From Brachyhypopomus gauderio (Eukaryota; Chordata; Actinopteri; Gymnotiformes; Hypopomidae), in NCBI RefSeq assembly GCF_052324685.1, contig NC_135214.1, positions 31,121,206 through 31,185,205 of the forward strand: DNA of 64,000 nucleotides. Reading direction: 5' to 3'. Numbering within the stretch: the first letter of the stretch is position 1; every line of letters begins with the position of its first letter. The notes below the pieces were generated by a model. The model was not told the origin of the DNA. It worked only from the letters and a program-made list of their open reading frames with translations, and did not search any database. Below, piece by piece: positions 32,071 to 43,900 of this stretch. The position numbers were made by a program, and so were the translations under genes.

Positions 32071-32821
32071 ACTTCATATTAAAGTATTTCATCATCACTT
32101 GTAACGGGCTATCCAATTTATTAGACGGTATTTTTGACTTAGGTCTACTTTGGAAAACATTAGCCTAACCCAATTTCAGTGTTATCCGATCAGTTAAATA
32201 AAAGGATGAACCACGCATAGCCTATAGGATACATAAACCAAGTCAAATATATTGCCATTTTTGGAAACCGTTTAACGGTTGTCTTTGGTTATTTTGCAAA
32301 TATGCCTTGTTTCGACAGAAAGACGTTCGTTCACAGTTAAATTTGTAAAGTAATGAAATGCATAATGTACAAGCAAAAGTGCAATTTAATCAACAAACAA
32401 ATAAAAGGAAAGAAAATTAGGCCTAAAGCGATTATTTAAGTAAAACAAAATAAGCCGTCTTCTCCAATCAGGACGATTTTCTTTCTTGATTTAAAACGGC
32501 AACAGTCGTAATCCCCTCCAGGCGTTACACACTCACTAGAGACTCTTTTGCTGCCGTTTGAAAATTAAAGTCTGAAGGGACGTGACAATTGCGCAAAATG
32601 GCAGCTGCGTAACGTGTAGCCTATTGAAATATTCACCCTTTCAGCCAAAACCACATCAGGGATCAGTTTCACAAAGAAATCCTGGTTTAAAATGACCTTC
32701 CCTTGAGCTCCAAACCCTCATAACTGTGATTTCACAATATAAAAGAGGTAGTTAGCCGAATATTCAATACTTTTAAATTCCCTTTAGCTATCCTACCTCT
32801 GTGGCACAGCAAAGCTCACGG

Positions 32822-33199
32822 TCAATAGTTTGATTGTGAATTAACGTGTGAATACGTGACTAGCCAGTGCGCAGTGGTGTTTTTCTTGTGCACCGAGGCC
32901 AGATCAATAGGCGTTAACCCTGCTTGGTTTTTATGGAAAGGATGCGTGGTGTGCTGGATGAGGAACTGAACCGCGTCCAGATGCCCTTCTCCTGCTGCTA
33001 GATGCAGAGGCAGGTTACCGCCGTTGTCGAGGAGATTGACGTCGGCGCCGTAGTTCACGAGCACCTGAAGCATGTCCACGTATCCATCTCTGGCCGCGTC
33101 GTGTGTAATGGTCAGTCCTCCGATGGGGTCGCGCATGTTCGGGTCCGCTTTTGCTCGAAGTAGTATCTCCGCTACAGAGGGGCAACCTAGTTTCACCAC
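32822..33199 (-). CDS. cdkn2c: cdkn2c coding exon 2
   Basis: The acceptor AG occupies 33201-33200 on the minus strand, and the exon begins GTGGTGAAACTAGG. It encodes ankyrin repeats 2-5 and ends VNSQSNY then TGA at 32824-32822. The C-terminal tail is not like the human one. Confidence 0.95.
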   Translation of the reverse strand: MVKLGCPSVAEILLRAKADPNMRDPIGGLTITHDAARDGYVDMLQVLVNYGADVNLLDNGGNLPLHLAAGEGHLDAVQFLIQHTTHPFHKNQAGLTPIDLASVHKKNTTAHWLVTYSHVNSQSNY

Positions 33200-35141
33200 C
33201 TACAAGACAAGCACAAATAATAGGCGATTTTAATGCGTTGGGATTTTTTTAGAGGATGTTTTTAAAATAAAATAAAAAAACAGTATACCATGACACATTA
33301 ACGCGTTTAAGGATTTTTCTTATTAGATGTCACAAGCAGGTAATAATAATCACCATTTAGGACTTAGACCTAAATGAGAAATGGGTCTTGCTTTTAATGG
33401 TTGGATTTTTAATGGATTCCTCACAAATAAAATATGTAAATTTCCATTACTTTTTACATACTCAAAACTTTGAATTTACAGTTTCTGATATCACTAACTG
33501 GACACAATAATTGGACACACTATGGATTCAAGTAACCTACACTGGTTATTAAACCCCACTTTTAGTATGCAAGATAATAAAACTAATTCTGTTTCCCACA
33601 GTTAATTTCTACACTGTTATAATTAGGGTCAGCATCAGAATAATGAATATGCATTAGGCTACATTTAAAAAATACAATTTCTGAATTAGAAACCTTCAAA
33701 TTCAACTCTCTTCAGTGGTTGTCTGAGAAATGTCTAAAAGAAACATGCAAAATAGGATCAAATTATACTATTACAGAGCACAGTTCAATTATGTGTTCTG
33801 TCTAGCCTACCATTCATCAAGTGCATATTTGTTGCCTCGATATCTGGGACTCCACCACATGCATAGCTACCCACATATCTAGTCATTCTAAAGCCGAAAC
33901 TTGCACAGAGCTTGTGGAATACAGTATATAAATTAGTAATCACCCTAACCAGTGTAAAAGCGACTCTGTAAAAGACACTATGTAAACACACTCCACAGCT
34001 GCAATGTGGCCTACTTATTGAACTGAAGGAAGAACCTATTGCCTCTTATTAATGTTAAATGTTAATATTTTGGGGGAGTGATCTAGACTAACATTCAGGC
34101 CTGTGATGTTACGCGCAATTCTGTTCAAACATTAAACATTTCAAAATGTATAGCTATCAAAACAGAAAGAAGACCCTTGTATAAATTATGTGCGTATTTG
34201 ATCCAAACCAGTGCTTTTATCTTCAAGTTCGATCTGCAATTCTCTATTTTTATTGGCTATTTGTTTTATTAAATATACCCCATGTTCTACTATAAAACTG
34301 AAAATGTTTTTTGTTGTATTTTAACGCCATATTAAGAGGCCTATGATGCCGGTAGCTTTTCTATACATGGGTTAGAATTTTCCTATTTAAAGTAGGCCAA
34401 ATCCAAAAATGAACTAAATAAAAAGTAATTTAAAAAAAAGACAGGTTAACGGACATTAAAATGTTTAGAAATCTATAGCTTACTGTTAGACAACTGTAAA
34501 ACGGGAAGTGACACCATTTTTGAATCTTTGAATGACAAACTTTTCTAAAACTTTAGGGCCTACACCCCATTTAGACCAATGTGAATTATATATTACCTAT
34601 TTAGACCAATATGAATGATAACTTTGAGTTTAGCAGCTACCATGCAGCAGGCCTGTGAGCGAAATCCTGCTGAGATGAAAAAGGCCTAATTTATCAGTAA
34701 AAATAAAAAACCTACAAGCTAGAAAACCTCATTATAGAGGTCATGTCTATGTATTAGCCATCCAATATTTATAACAATATATCCGATCATAGCCTAAACA
34801 ATAACGTATAATAATAATTCTAATAATAATAATAATGATAATAAACACAACCCAAATAAATTATTCAGGTATTGTCGTGACATGAGTAATGAAGTCAATC
34901 TTGCTCCGAGATATACCTTTTCACTTCAGGCTGATTATTAGTGAAAATATTTTAATCATTAAGTTTAAAAGCAAAGTATAAGTTCTGATAGTCGATTGGT
35001 GTGTCCAACCTGCAACGCTGTCCTGCCGTGAACGTTCTTTTCATTAACGTCAATGTTGCTCTGCAATATCATCTCAATTTCTCTCCGGTCCCCTCTCGCA
35101 GCTGCATTGCACAACCCATTTGCATCTGGAGCTCCGGCCAT
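32822..35141 (-). CDS. cdkn2c: CDKN2C, cyclin-dependent kinase 4 inhibitor C (p18-INK4c), complete
   Basis: Two coding exons (35141-35010 and 33199-32822) give 169 residues, against 168 in human p18. Ankyrin-repeat features follow in order: AAARGDRREIEMILQSNIDV (repeat 1), HGRTALQ spliced to VVKLGCPSVAEILLRAKADP (repeat 2), THDAARDGYVDMLQVLVNYG (repeat 3), GGNLPLHLAAGEGHLDAVQF (repeat 4) and a last AGLTPIDLA repeat. The split after TALQ and the following VVKLG match CDKN2C (VMKLG in human) better than CDKN2D (VMMFG), and the adjacent faf1 supports this. The protein binds CDK4/6 and blocks cyclin D activation, holding cells in G1. The start was chosen at MAGAPDANGLCNAAARGD because the frame further upstream is unlike any INK4 protein. 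It is divergently placed to faf1. Confidence 0.94.
33200..35009 (-). other. cdkn2c intron
   Basis: 1.8 kb, AT-rich, with an AAT-rich stretch around 34807-34846. No repeat family or exon is recognised. Confidence 0.7.
35010..35141 (-). CDS. cdkn2c: cdkn2c coding exon 1
   Basis: 44 codons from ATG (35141-35139) to CAG, with donor GT at 35009-35008. Encodes MAGAPDANGLCNAAARGDRR and on to HGRTALQ. Confidence 0.95.
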
Positions 35142-37433
35142 GATCTTCACAAAATGGTGAGAGAGTACAATAACGGACTCAATTAAAATCTTGCGATGTT
35201 GCTTTTGATGACAAATCCGGATTGGGACGCGAAGCACTACGAATTTGTAGTAAATAGTCTCTTCTTCCAGCCCCCGAAAGTTGGTGTTCAGCCAAGGTCC
35301 GCCTCCGGTTTTAATATCGTCCCACTGTAACAATCGTTCTTAGTGCGGAAAACGGGGATAACACGCCATATCCGAGAAGTATGTATGCGAAAACGTGTTT
35401 TACAAAAATACATGATCCGATACGAGCTTGAAAATGTTCTCGCCTTGACTCCAGAAAGGCGCTCGCGCAGCTCACGTTCGCTGCAGCTCAGCTCCAAGTA
35501 TCACGCTTGTGAAGATCTCGCATCTTTGAAAAACATCTAATCCCGTAAAACGTTTTAGAAGAAAACTAAATGCCACTTTGCTGCTGTAGCAGACAAGGCA
35601 CTGGGCGCTCCTTAACCTGATCACAAAAATGGACAATAAACGTGCAAATCCACTCCGAGTCGTACTTGTGCATTGATACGCAGGTGCACGATATTAAAAG
35701 TGGCTCCCCAAGGTGTGGGTCATGTTCACAGGACCTATCGATGTCTCCAATCACGCGTCTGAAAACATGAAGAGAATGAATGTCACTTCGAGCACCGATT
35801 AGCCCCAGCCACCCAATCATTACAGAAGGATGTGTTCTCTAAGTTTTATGCAAGCTTCCCGCCCATTTCAAACTCAGACGAAATCGTCTGCATGTCGTTG
35901 CACATTTGAACAAATTCAGGTTCGTTTTATTATGACTTTACACACATTGGTATTTGAAGCGGTAAAAACAAAAGGTAAGCTGTTCTGAGATGAGAAGTAC
36001 AAACGGATGATGACTTTGAGTAATAAGTAACCGCTGTTGCGTTTCTCTACCAATTCACGCTACAGTACAACATAAGTTAAAATGCAAATATCACTTGTTC
36101 ATACTCCTGTCGTTAAATTGAAGCTAGCTGATGATAGGCTACATTACGCATCACCAAAAACACGCAATAGTGTCACAGTGTAATGTGAAATATAATATTG
36201 TACCAGCTACCTGTGTAAACAGTTGCATCAAATACCCTACATCGATGTGTCGTCGTAACATTTTCTTGATGTAGCTATTCGACAACCTGAACGGCACTAG
36301 GTAGTTGACGTTGTAAGACAGAGTCCGCTGCTGTTTGACATCATTCATTTTTTGAAATAAAGGACTTCCGCCCACTTTTAAAACAGACGACGGGAGAGGC
36401 GGGACTCAACGGCAGGCTAACGTTGAGAAGAGGTTCATGAGCAGTTTGGGCTCTCCCTCTTGCGTACTCCTCACAGATAATGCATCATGTATGAATTCGC
36501 TTGAAGCTCTTTTTAAAAAAATCATGGAGCAGCAATCATTAACCCGTTAATTAGTCTGTTACATTAGGGACAAATATTGAAACTGCTGAACTTTTGCTAT
36601 TGTTATTGTTATGACAAACGAGAGCTCAACCGTGACTTTACATTGTGATTCGTCATCACTGTAATCTGATCATACAATTTAGAGATCAGTCATATGGGTG
36701 ACGATTAATTAGTGCACGCTTGCAAAGATCTCGAATGTCAAATTAGCCAGAAATAATCTAGCTTATGTGTGGCGTAAAATCGCACACATCAACATACATT
36801 CTTTAAAATGAAATATAATGGTAATGTATTGAGTCTGTTTAAGCTGTCAACTGAACTGAAAATATTGCACCAGTCTTTAATATGACCTTATTATGCAAAC
36901 TAACACCTAAATATTACGTTTAACGAAAAGCCCCTCTCCCATAACAATAGGCTTTTCCAAAGAAAGGAGGTGAAATTTACAATATACCATATATTCTAAC
37001 GCTAAACATGTTTGAACCCACATAATATTACTTCAAACCAATCTGTAGGTTTAGGATCAACGACTGTGCTCAGTTCTGTGTGACCCCTGCGTTCATAAAA
37101 CGTGTTTTTGTACTCAATTTACGACAGTTCTTCGCGACGGCCGTACAATGTTTCCGTTGCTTTGATAAAAAAAAGTGACGGGTAACAGAAAATCTACTAA
37201 AACAGTTTGAGAGTGAGGAGAAGATTGCATTTGCTTTGGAAGTCCTGGCTACATCAGGACACATCCTGGGGGTCAAAATAGGCCTTAAGATTCAAAACGA
37301 CATTTGTACATGACTCCTTAGTTGCCCTGTGCGCCTCAGACTGTGTGCTGAAGGGACCGAGTGAGTCAGGGCGACGCGTCTGTGGCGATACTAGAGGAGC
37401 TAGCATTAGCGTTAGCATTAGCCGCTCACCGCG
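35142..37433. promoter_or_regulatory. cdkn2c-faf1 divergent interval
   Basis: 2.3 kb between the two start codons, which face away from each other. It must contain both promoters and 5'UTRs. There is no obvious TATA box near either start. Just before faf1 is a short TTAGCATTAGC tandem (37401-37423). I see no mobile element. Confidence 0.6.
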
Positions 37434-37490
37434 ATGGCCTCCGATAGCGGCAGCAACATGGACAGAGAGATGATTTTGGCCGACTTTCAG
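37434..37490 (+). CDS. faf1: faf1 exon 1
   Basis: Encodes MASDSGSNMDREMILADFQ, ending at GTAGGT 37491. The mammalian protein starts MASNMDREM, so four residues are extra here. An internal start at the second methionine (M9) would also be possible. Confidence 0.95.
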
Positions 37491-40400
37491 GTAGGTTTGT
37501 GTTTGAAATATTAACTATCTTAACTACAAACGTCCGTTCGTTTCGATGTTGGGCAGGACGGTCGCACACTTCAAACGCTCGACGCTGTTTTTTGTCCAGA
37601 AGGCCAGTTAGCTAGCTAGTTAGCATTCACGCCAACCCTTGTCTTACATGCCTAGCCCGCAGGCTAGCTAACTAGCCCGCTCGGTCACTGACAGTTTGTT
37701 AGCCCGTAAGTTGTCCAGCTAACGTCTTCACGAGTCGCCACCGAGCTGCTTTCAACGGTTTGTTTCACCACACACACACACACACGATGATTTACTGTAA
37801 CTCTGCTGCGGAACAACGCGGTTGTCGCCCCGTTATCTGTGTGACATTACGGCGGTAGACGCGCACTTGTGGAAGTTAGCCAGCTAGCACGAAGCTACAT
37901 GCTACATCACTGGTTCATTGTTGCACTTTGACAGCAGCCGGCGAACTAGCTGCTAGCTGAGACGGACGACTAATTCATGTCGTGTGAAGTTTTCACCGGC
38001 GTTCATGAGCAAATAAAATATATACGTGTATAGTTGTTCTGTTAATAAATGTAAACATGAACATGTCTGGTTGTCTGTGGGTCAGTACTACATTCGCTAG
38101 CATAGCTGGCTAATAAAATAGGACTATGGCTATGACTGGACATTTTAGTTAGCTAGCTAGTGAGGCTGTTAAATCAAACGGGTTTTGCCTGTTTGTTTAC
38201 TAATTTATAACATTTGGCCGGGTTATAAAATTTAAAATATTCGCTACATTCTTTAAATTTTCTTGTAATTGCCACATACGTTTATTACCGATTCTCTATT
38301 GACGAATTAAATACATGGTCGTGTTTTATTTTTGTAGTTGAACATTGTCTGTGTAAAGAAAGAGCAAACGTGTCTAAATAAACACATACACCTGCAGGGA
38401 GGTCGTTTGATATCTGACCTTCGTGTAACAGTCTTATGTATAACCTAGTTAGTTACTATTCAACATTTACAACAGTAGGTTTAAACGCTAATCATTTGTT
38501 GCTACTCAGCCGTTAATAACACATGTTGGGAATTGTTGCTTGGCGAGTATTCTTACATTCTTGCATTTATACAAATGCAATATGGTTATCAATTCGCTGA
38601 TACGATGAACGTTTAATAGACGACACAGCTTTGCTTCTAAGATTGCGTTAAAATGCATTATGATCAGCGTTGCTGTTTGGTAACGGGGCGTCCCAACGCA
38701 AATCAGACTGATAGTGTGTTTGAGTGAAAGTGATGCACTCTGAACAGTCCTGTGATGACACATTCATTACTTGTGGGAAATCTCCCCTTTGGTTTTAGGC
38801 ATGCACTGGGATTGACAACATTGCAGAAGCTATCACTCTTCTAGAACAGAACAACTGGGACTTGGTGGTAAGTCCTAGTGCTTTTGTGTTCTTGCAGACA
38901 CAGCAAATCGGTGAATGTGTGGCTAATTGCAAATTGTTTAACAAGAGGTGGTTATTCTGCTTTCTCTTTGTGACCATTCATGTAAAGCACACGTGGACCT
39001 GTTGTGCTTTACAACACAAGATTGCTTTAGCACAGATCTTCTGATGCAGTGTTGACATTTGCACCAGCAAAAGTGCAGCCCCATAAACTGTGGTGGATAT
39101 CAACAGATTAGTTCTTTTGTGATGGTGTGGCAATCTACACCATTCTCCTCCAACTCATTAACCCCAAACCATTGCTTTGCTAACTTCACCATTGTCATTC
39201 TAATCTGGCTTGCTGAAGTTAGTCAAAAGAAACCAGCAGAATTTTTCTTATACACTAAAATGATAGCAGACGTACCACAATACTGCAACCATTTTAGTGT
39301 TGGAAAACGAATGCTTAAAAATGTTGTAAGTTTAATAATGGGGTAGCAACATGTTGTGTTTATGTGGATGTATACATAAAGAAAAAGTCTCTGTGCAGTG
39401 AATCAAATAAAGATAGTTTGACACCAACACAGACAGCTATTGATATTGATCTGGAATTATTGTCATTACATCTATTTTAATAATTCCTTGGCATTTCAGT
39501 TTCCTCTTTTATGGGTTTTTTGAGTGTGATTTACATAATGAACTATGTATACTGTATAGCAAGTAACAAATCCAAACATTTTTCACTGCTTCTGCAAAGG
39601 TGGATAATTCGAAAAACGTCATAATCTAGAAACATTTTAATTGCACTTCAGATCAAGACCTGCACTACTGTTCTCAGTCTCTGATCAAGCACACTGTCAT
39701 ATTTTTAGCAGTTCCTTTGTGCTACACAATTTCCATATACTAGCTATTGTTTTTCACAATGCCGTTCACCAGATTTCATACTGCTATGACTGCAGTTGAC
39801 TGATGTGAGCACAACATACCAAAAATAATGTTGTGCAGCTTCCCCACTAGTGCCTGTCTCCTCCATCCACTCTGCTGCAGTAGCATTAATCAACACGGGG
39901 GGCTCAGTAACCTGAAAGGCCACTGCTGCAGGGTGTCCCTCCCCATATATATTTATAGACTATAAAGAATGTGCAGCGTCAGTGCAAATCTAAAGTGACT
40001 GTTTCAGAGAGAGTAGAGAGTACCCCCCCCCCCCCCCCCCCCACACACACACACAACAATATACAGAATAAATAAATTTGCATTATTAAAACCAAAGTGG
40101 GGACATTTTTCTGTGTTCTGTATTCTCCATTTGTCTGCATTCCGCTAGCGTGACAGTGAGCAGGACCGTTCCCTGTGCAGTAGCTAGATGCACCTGTAAA
40201 TGTGATGACTTGCTGTTCCTGTGTGCGGAGCAGGGCGTGCACTGAAGCACTGAACAGCATTGCTTTAGGTCTGGCACATGTGTGCACGCTCACACCAGGC
40301 ATCTGAGTAAACCCTTACATTAGCGTCAGGATGGTTCTGATGCCTAAAGCCAGAGAATATGCTGGAAGTGGGGATCGGATGTTTTCAGAATTGTGTAGGT

Positions 40401-40858
40401 CTGCTGCTTGTCTGTGATTTGTGCTGTGCTGACTTCACAGCATGGGAATAAATGTGTAAAAATAAATGCATGAATAATTATTGCCCAATGAATAATTATC
40501 TGAGGACATTGCCTAGATGTTGGTTAATCTGATTCATTAGATTTTGTTTACTATACTCCAGTGTGCTTATTACGCATATTAAAAGGTTATTGAAATTGTA
40601 ATTTTTCAGTAAAAAATTAAATGTGTAATGAACACTTTGGAACCATGGAAAGTATAGACTTAGGCTGCTTAAGAGGCAATAGAGCTCAGACTTTGGTGAT
40701 GGGTTGAAACTTGTCAGGTGACTCTAAAAATGGAGTATTAGCAGACATTTTACAGTTAATATAAACAGTAGTTTAAAAAATACTGTTTTGAGATGTGCTT
40801 TTAGGCCCTGGTTGCGTTTGGATGCTCATCGAGTACACTGCCATATGCTAGGCTCAGG

Positions 40859-40910
<52 letters not shown>

Positions 40911-43900
40911 CGCAGATCGGAGGGCATCATGGGGCATTCCAGGCCTGAAAGGGAAGGAAACGTGTAACCCACGTTGCAGCATTCCTCTCATGTGTAATGT
41001 GTGTTCCTGAATGGATGCTTGACAGACTGATAGTTGTTCATTATTTATCAAGCACTTCTTTTGTTTGCTGTCACCCCGTAGTCCTCATCAGTTGGGAAAG
41101 GCTGCAGTGTGTTAGCCCCCATCCCCCCCCCCCCCCCTCCCCCCCGTGTTCAGCTCAATGGGGTATTGTAAATGTAACTGTCATTCGTTGCGTTATCATT
41201 TACTTTTGATGTACACCGTTAGCATGCCAGACTCTAGTCTTGACCTTTTCCTTCTCGGTTTTTCCTGGTGGTGATTGTTCCGCCGTTTGGGCATTTGGTT
41301 TAGTCTGCATAGTGAAGCTGGTCATGTGATGAAGGAACTTGGCACAGTATTGTTAGGTGATCAGTATAAGTGATTAGTGCTTTCAGTGATTGGTGTCCTG
41401 TGAGTGGTTGTGCAGTTGTGGTGCCCACAAAACCCCTCTGTATTTGCACTCAACTGGCGATGCCGTAGTAGTAGTAGTTTGATTTCTCATGTTATTTTTC
41501 ATTCAGAAACACAATTTTTTTAGTAGACTTGTGCATATTATTTGTGTATGTCATTTTTGTAACATGCAGTGGTTGTTAAAAAAAATTTTTGTTCATTTTT
41601 ACTACAGGCAGCCATCAATGGCGTGATCCCACAAGAAAACGGCATCTTGCAAAGGTACGTTGGACAGTCATAACGTTTCCTTGAGTAATGAACCTGGTCT
41701 CCAAACAGCACACACTTCTGCTGTGGTTAATAAAGAAATGACTCTTGTGCTTTGTGTCTAATCCCCTCTTAATGAAGTCCGTGTCGTGGTTGTTCATCCT
41801 TCGCTGGATGTCAGAGGAACACCCTGTTGGTTTCTTTACCAAACGCTGGTGCTCACAGAAGTGCCCGTGCTGGCTGGGAAAAGGGTTGGGGGGGGGGGGG
41901 GGGCAGTTTGCATCCGCGCTTACTTCGCAGAGTGATGGAGCAGTTGTGGGGTGTAATAGTGCGAGATCATGGTAGGTATTTCAGATAAATGTGTGCAAGG
42001 CTAGACGGAGGAGAATCTCATGGCTGGAAAGCAGCTGTGTAGGAAATGAGTGTGAAGTATAAGCTGGTGAACATGTCAACTCGTTTCCTTCCCAAAGCCC
42101 AGTGGTGATTAATTGCTTAAGAAAACATTTTTGAATGTAACAGCCAGATTTGCTGTGGACATTGTTTCTCAATGTGGTGGTTAGTTGATAACCCTGTTAA
42201 TGCGGGAAAATGACTGACAAAGCAGCAAGATTTTTACAGGACTTTGAACAGATGTAGCCATCAGGGGTTTAATGGCGCACGCGATGCTGTGTCAGACCTG
42301 TATTCCTTCACTCCGAATATCCAGTTCTGAAGAACGTGCTGTGAACCCTTTTGTCTCGACTTTTGTAAGCACAGCTCTAAAAATGTGACCTGATCTTCAA
42401 ATCCTGATGCATAATATTTTAACTTTTTTAACAAGGTGATGCATAATATTTTACAGGGTCAATTAAACAGATGCTTTCTGTATCTGCTAGGGGTGTGTTT
42501 AAAAAAACGATTTTTCGATTCAAATCGATCTTCATTTGAAAGATTCGATATCGATTTATTAAACCTGAGATCGATCTTTAGAATTGGCCAATTTTCCCCG
42601 CATATGCGTACCGTTTTAACGTCTCGCGTTTTATCTCGCGTGACGTGCTTTAATTCCAACTTGTTTAGGTGTATGAACCCTGCAAATATGACTTTGTTCA
42701 TTGTGCTGAAGCACGGCGCGCGCGAAGATACAAAATTTGAGAGGTGCACGACCTCGCGAATCGACAGCGCATGGGCAGAGCCATCGCGATTACGTCGTTT
42801 CGGGGCGCGGACCATCACGCAAGTTTACAGTTGACAACTCTTCTCTTTTATTTTAACATTAACCCATTTCAACCCATCAGTCGACCAAAAAAAAATTCAT
42901 TAATTATAAGCCTCTAAAAATGTTACTGGGTACTTTCCCAATACTATATAAGGATATATTGAAATATTACAGTGTTTCAATTAAATGTGGGCAGTATCAA
43001 ATTTTTTTGAGTAAATTGTCACATGACCAGAGCAGTTTCCTGGTTGCATCTTGAGAAGAGGATGGCTGCCTCAAAGCTCCCAAATAAAAGGATAGTAAAG
43101 TATGTTGAAATAAACATAGAAAAAATGTTTTTGTACACATGCTCTCGAAGTTGTTTAGGTATGATGTATGCATTTACAATTAGTCAAATGTCTTTGGCGT
43201 GTTTGCAGAATGAGTAAACATATAAGCAGTCACAATTGTGACCGGTGGGATAGAAAGTTGTATCTAGGTGCACACATACTAAATATACAAAATTCTTCAG
43301 GATGACTAAGTGAAGTCCTTGACATGTAGATGATGGCCCAGACAAACATGCAACATTGCAATCATACCTCAAAATAAGAAAGATGCTTTTATAAGTGATG
43401 GTTCAGATATGGTTCAGACTACCAGGGAGAGATGGGCCATTTGCCAGCCAGAATTTAAAATGCTGAACTGTTGGAGACAGATGATGATGACCGGAATAAA
43501 ATTTACTGTGAACTCCCCCTCCCCTCACCCCCACCCCAACCAGCCCCCCATTACAAAATATCACCTTTGAAAATTAGAGTACAGAGCCTTTAGAAAACGT
43601 TCCAGGCAACCACAAGAGCCAACCTCTTCTTCACCACTGTTTACTGTTAAACGGCCAAGATCTTCTAGCCACCCAATAGATAAGATCAAAGAGCCTCCAA
43701 CATCCTCATGTCACAAGACTGGCCAGTCTGAGAGACCTCCAAGATATCCTAGATGTCAGAACAGGTCTAAAGACACCCCAAGGTCTTCTGAATTCCAGAA
43801 TGGAGTCTGAGGAACCTTCAAGGTCATCTAGTAACCAGAGGGGTCAGCCCGAAGGGGTATGGGCACAGCCTGAGGTGGTAAAAAATAGTCAAAGTCAAAT

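Larger units (their letters stand above)
29820..32821. other. Intergenic DNA before cdkn2c
   Basis: AT-rich. Contents: a LINE-type 3' tail (30762-30828), a TA microsatellite (30899-30953) and, from about 32050 upward, the probable cdkn2c 3'UTR. No exon is recognised. No homologue of the extra gene I recall between CDKN2C and RNF11 in human (C1orf185) was seen. Confidence 0.55.

Noticed and set aside
34965..35333. N-terminal extension of CDKN2C upstream of MAGAPDA
   Set aside because: The frame stays open for 64 further codons, but the sequence is unlike any INK4 protein, and MAGAPDA gives the family-standard length.
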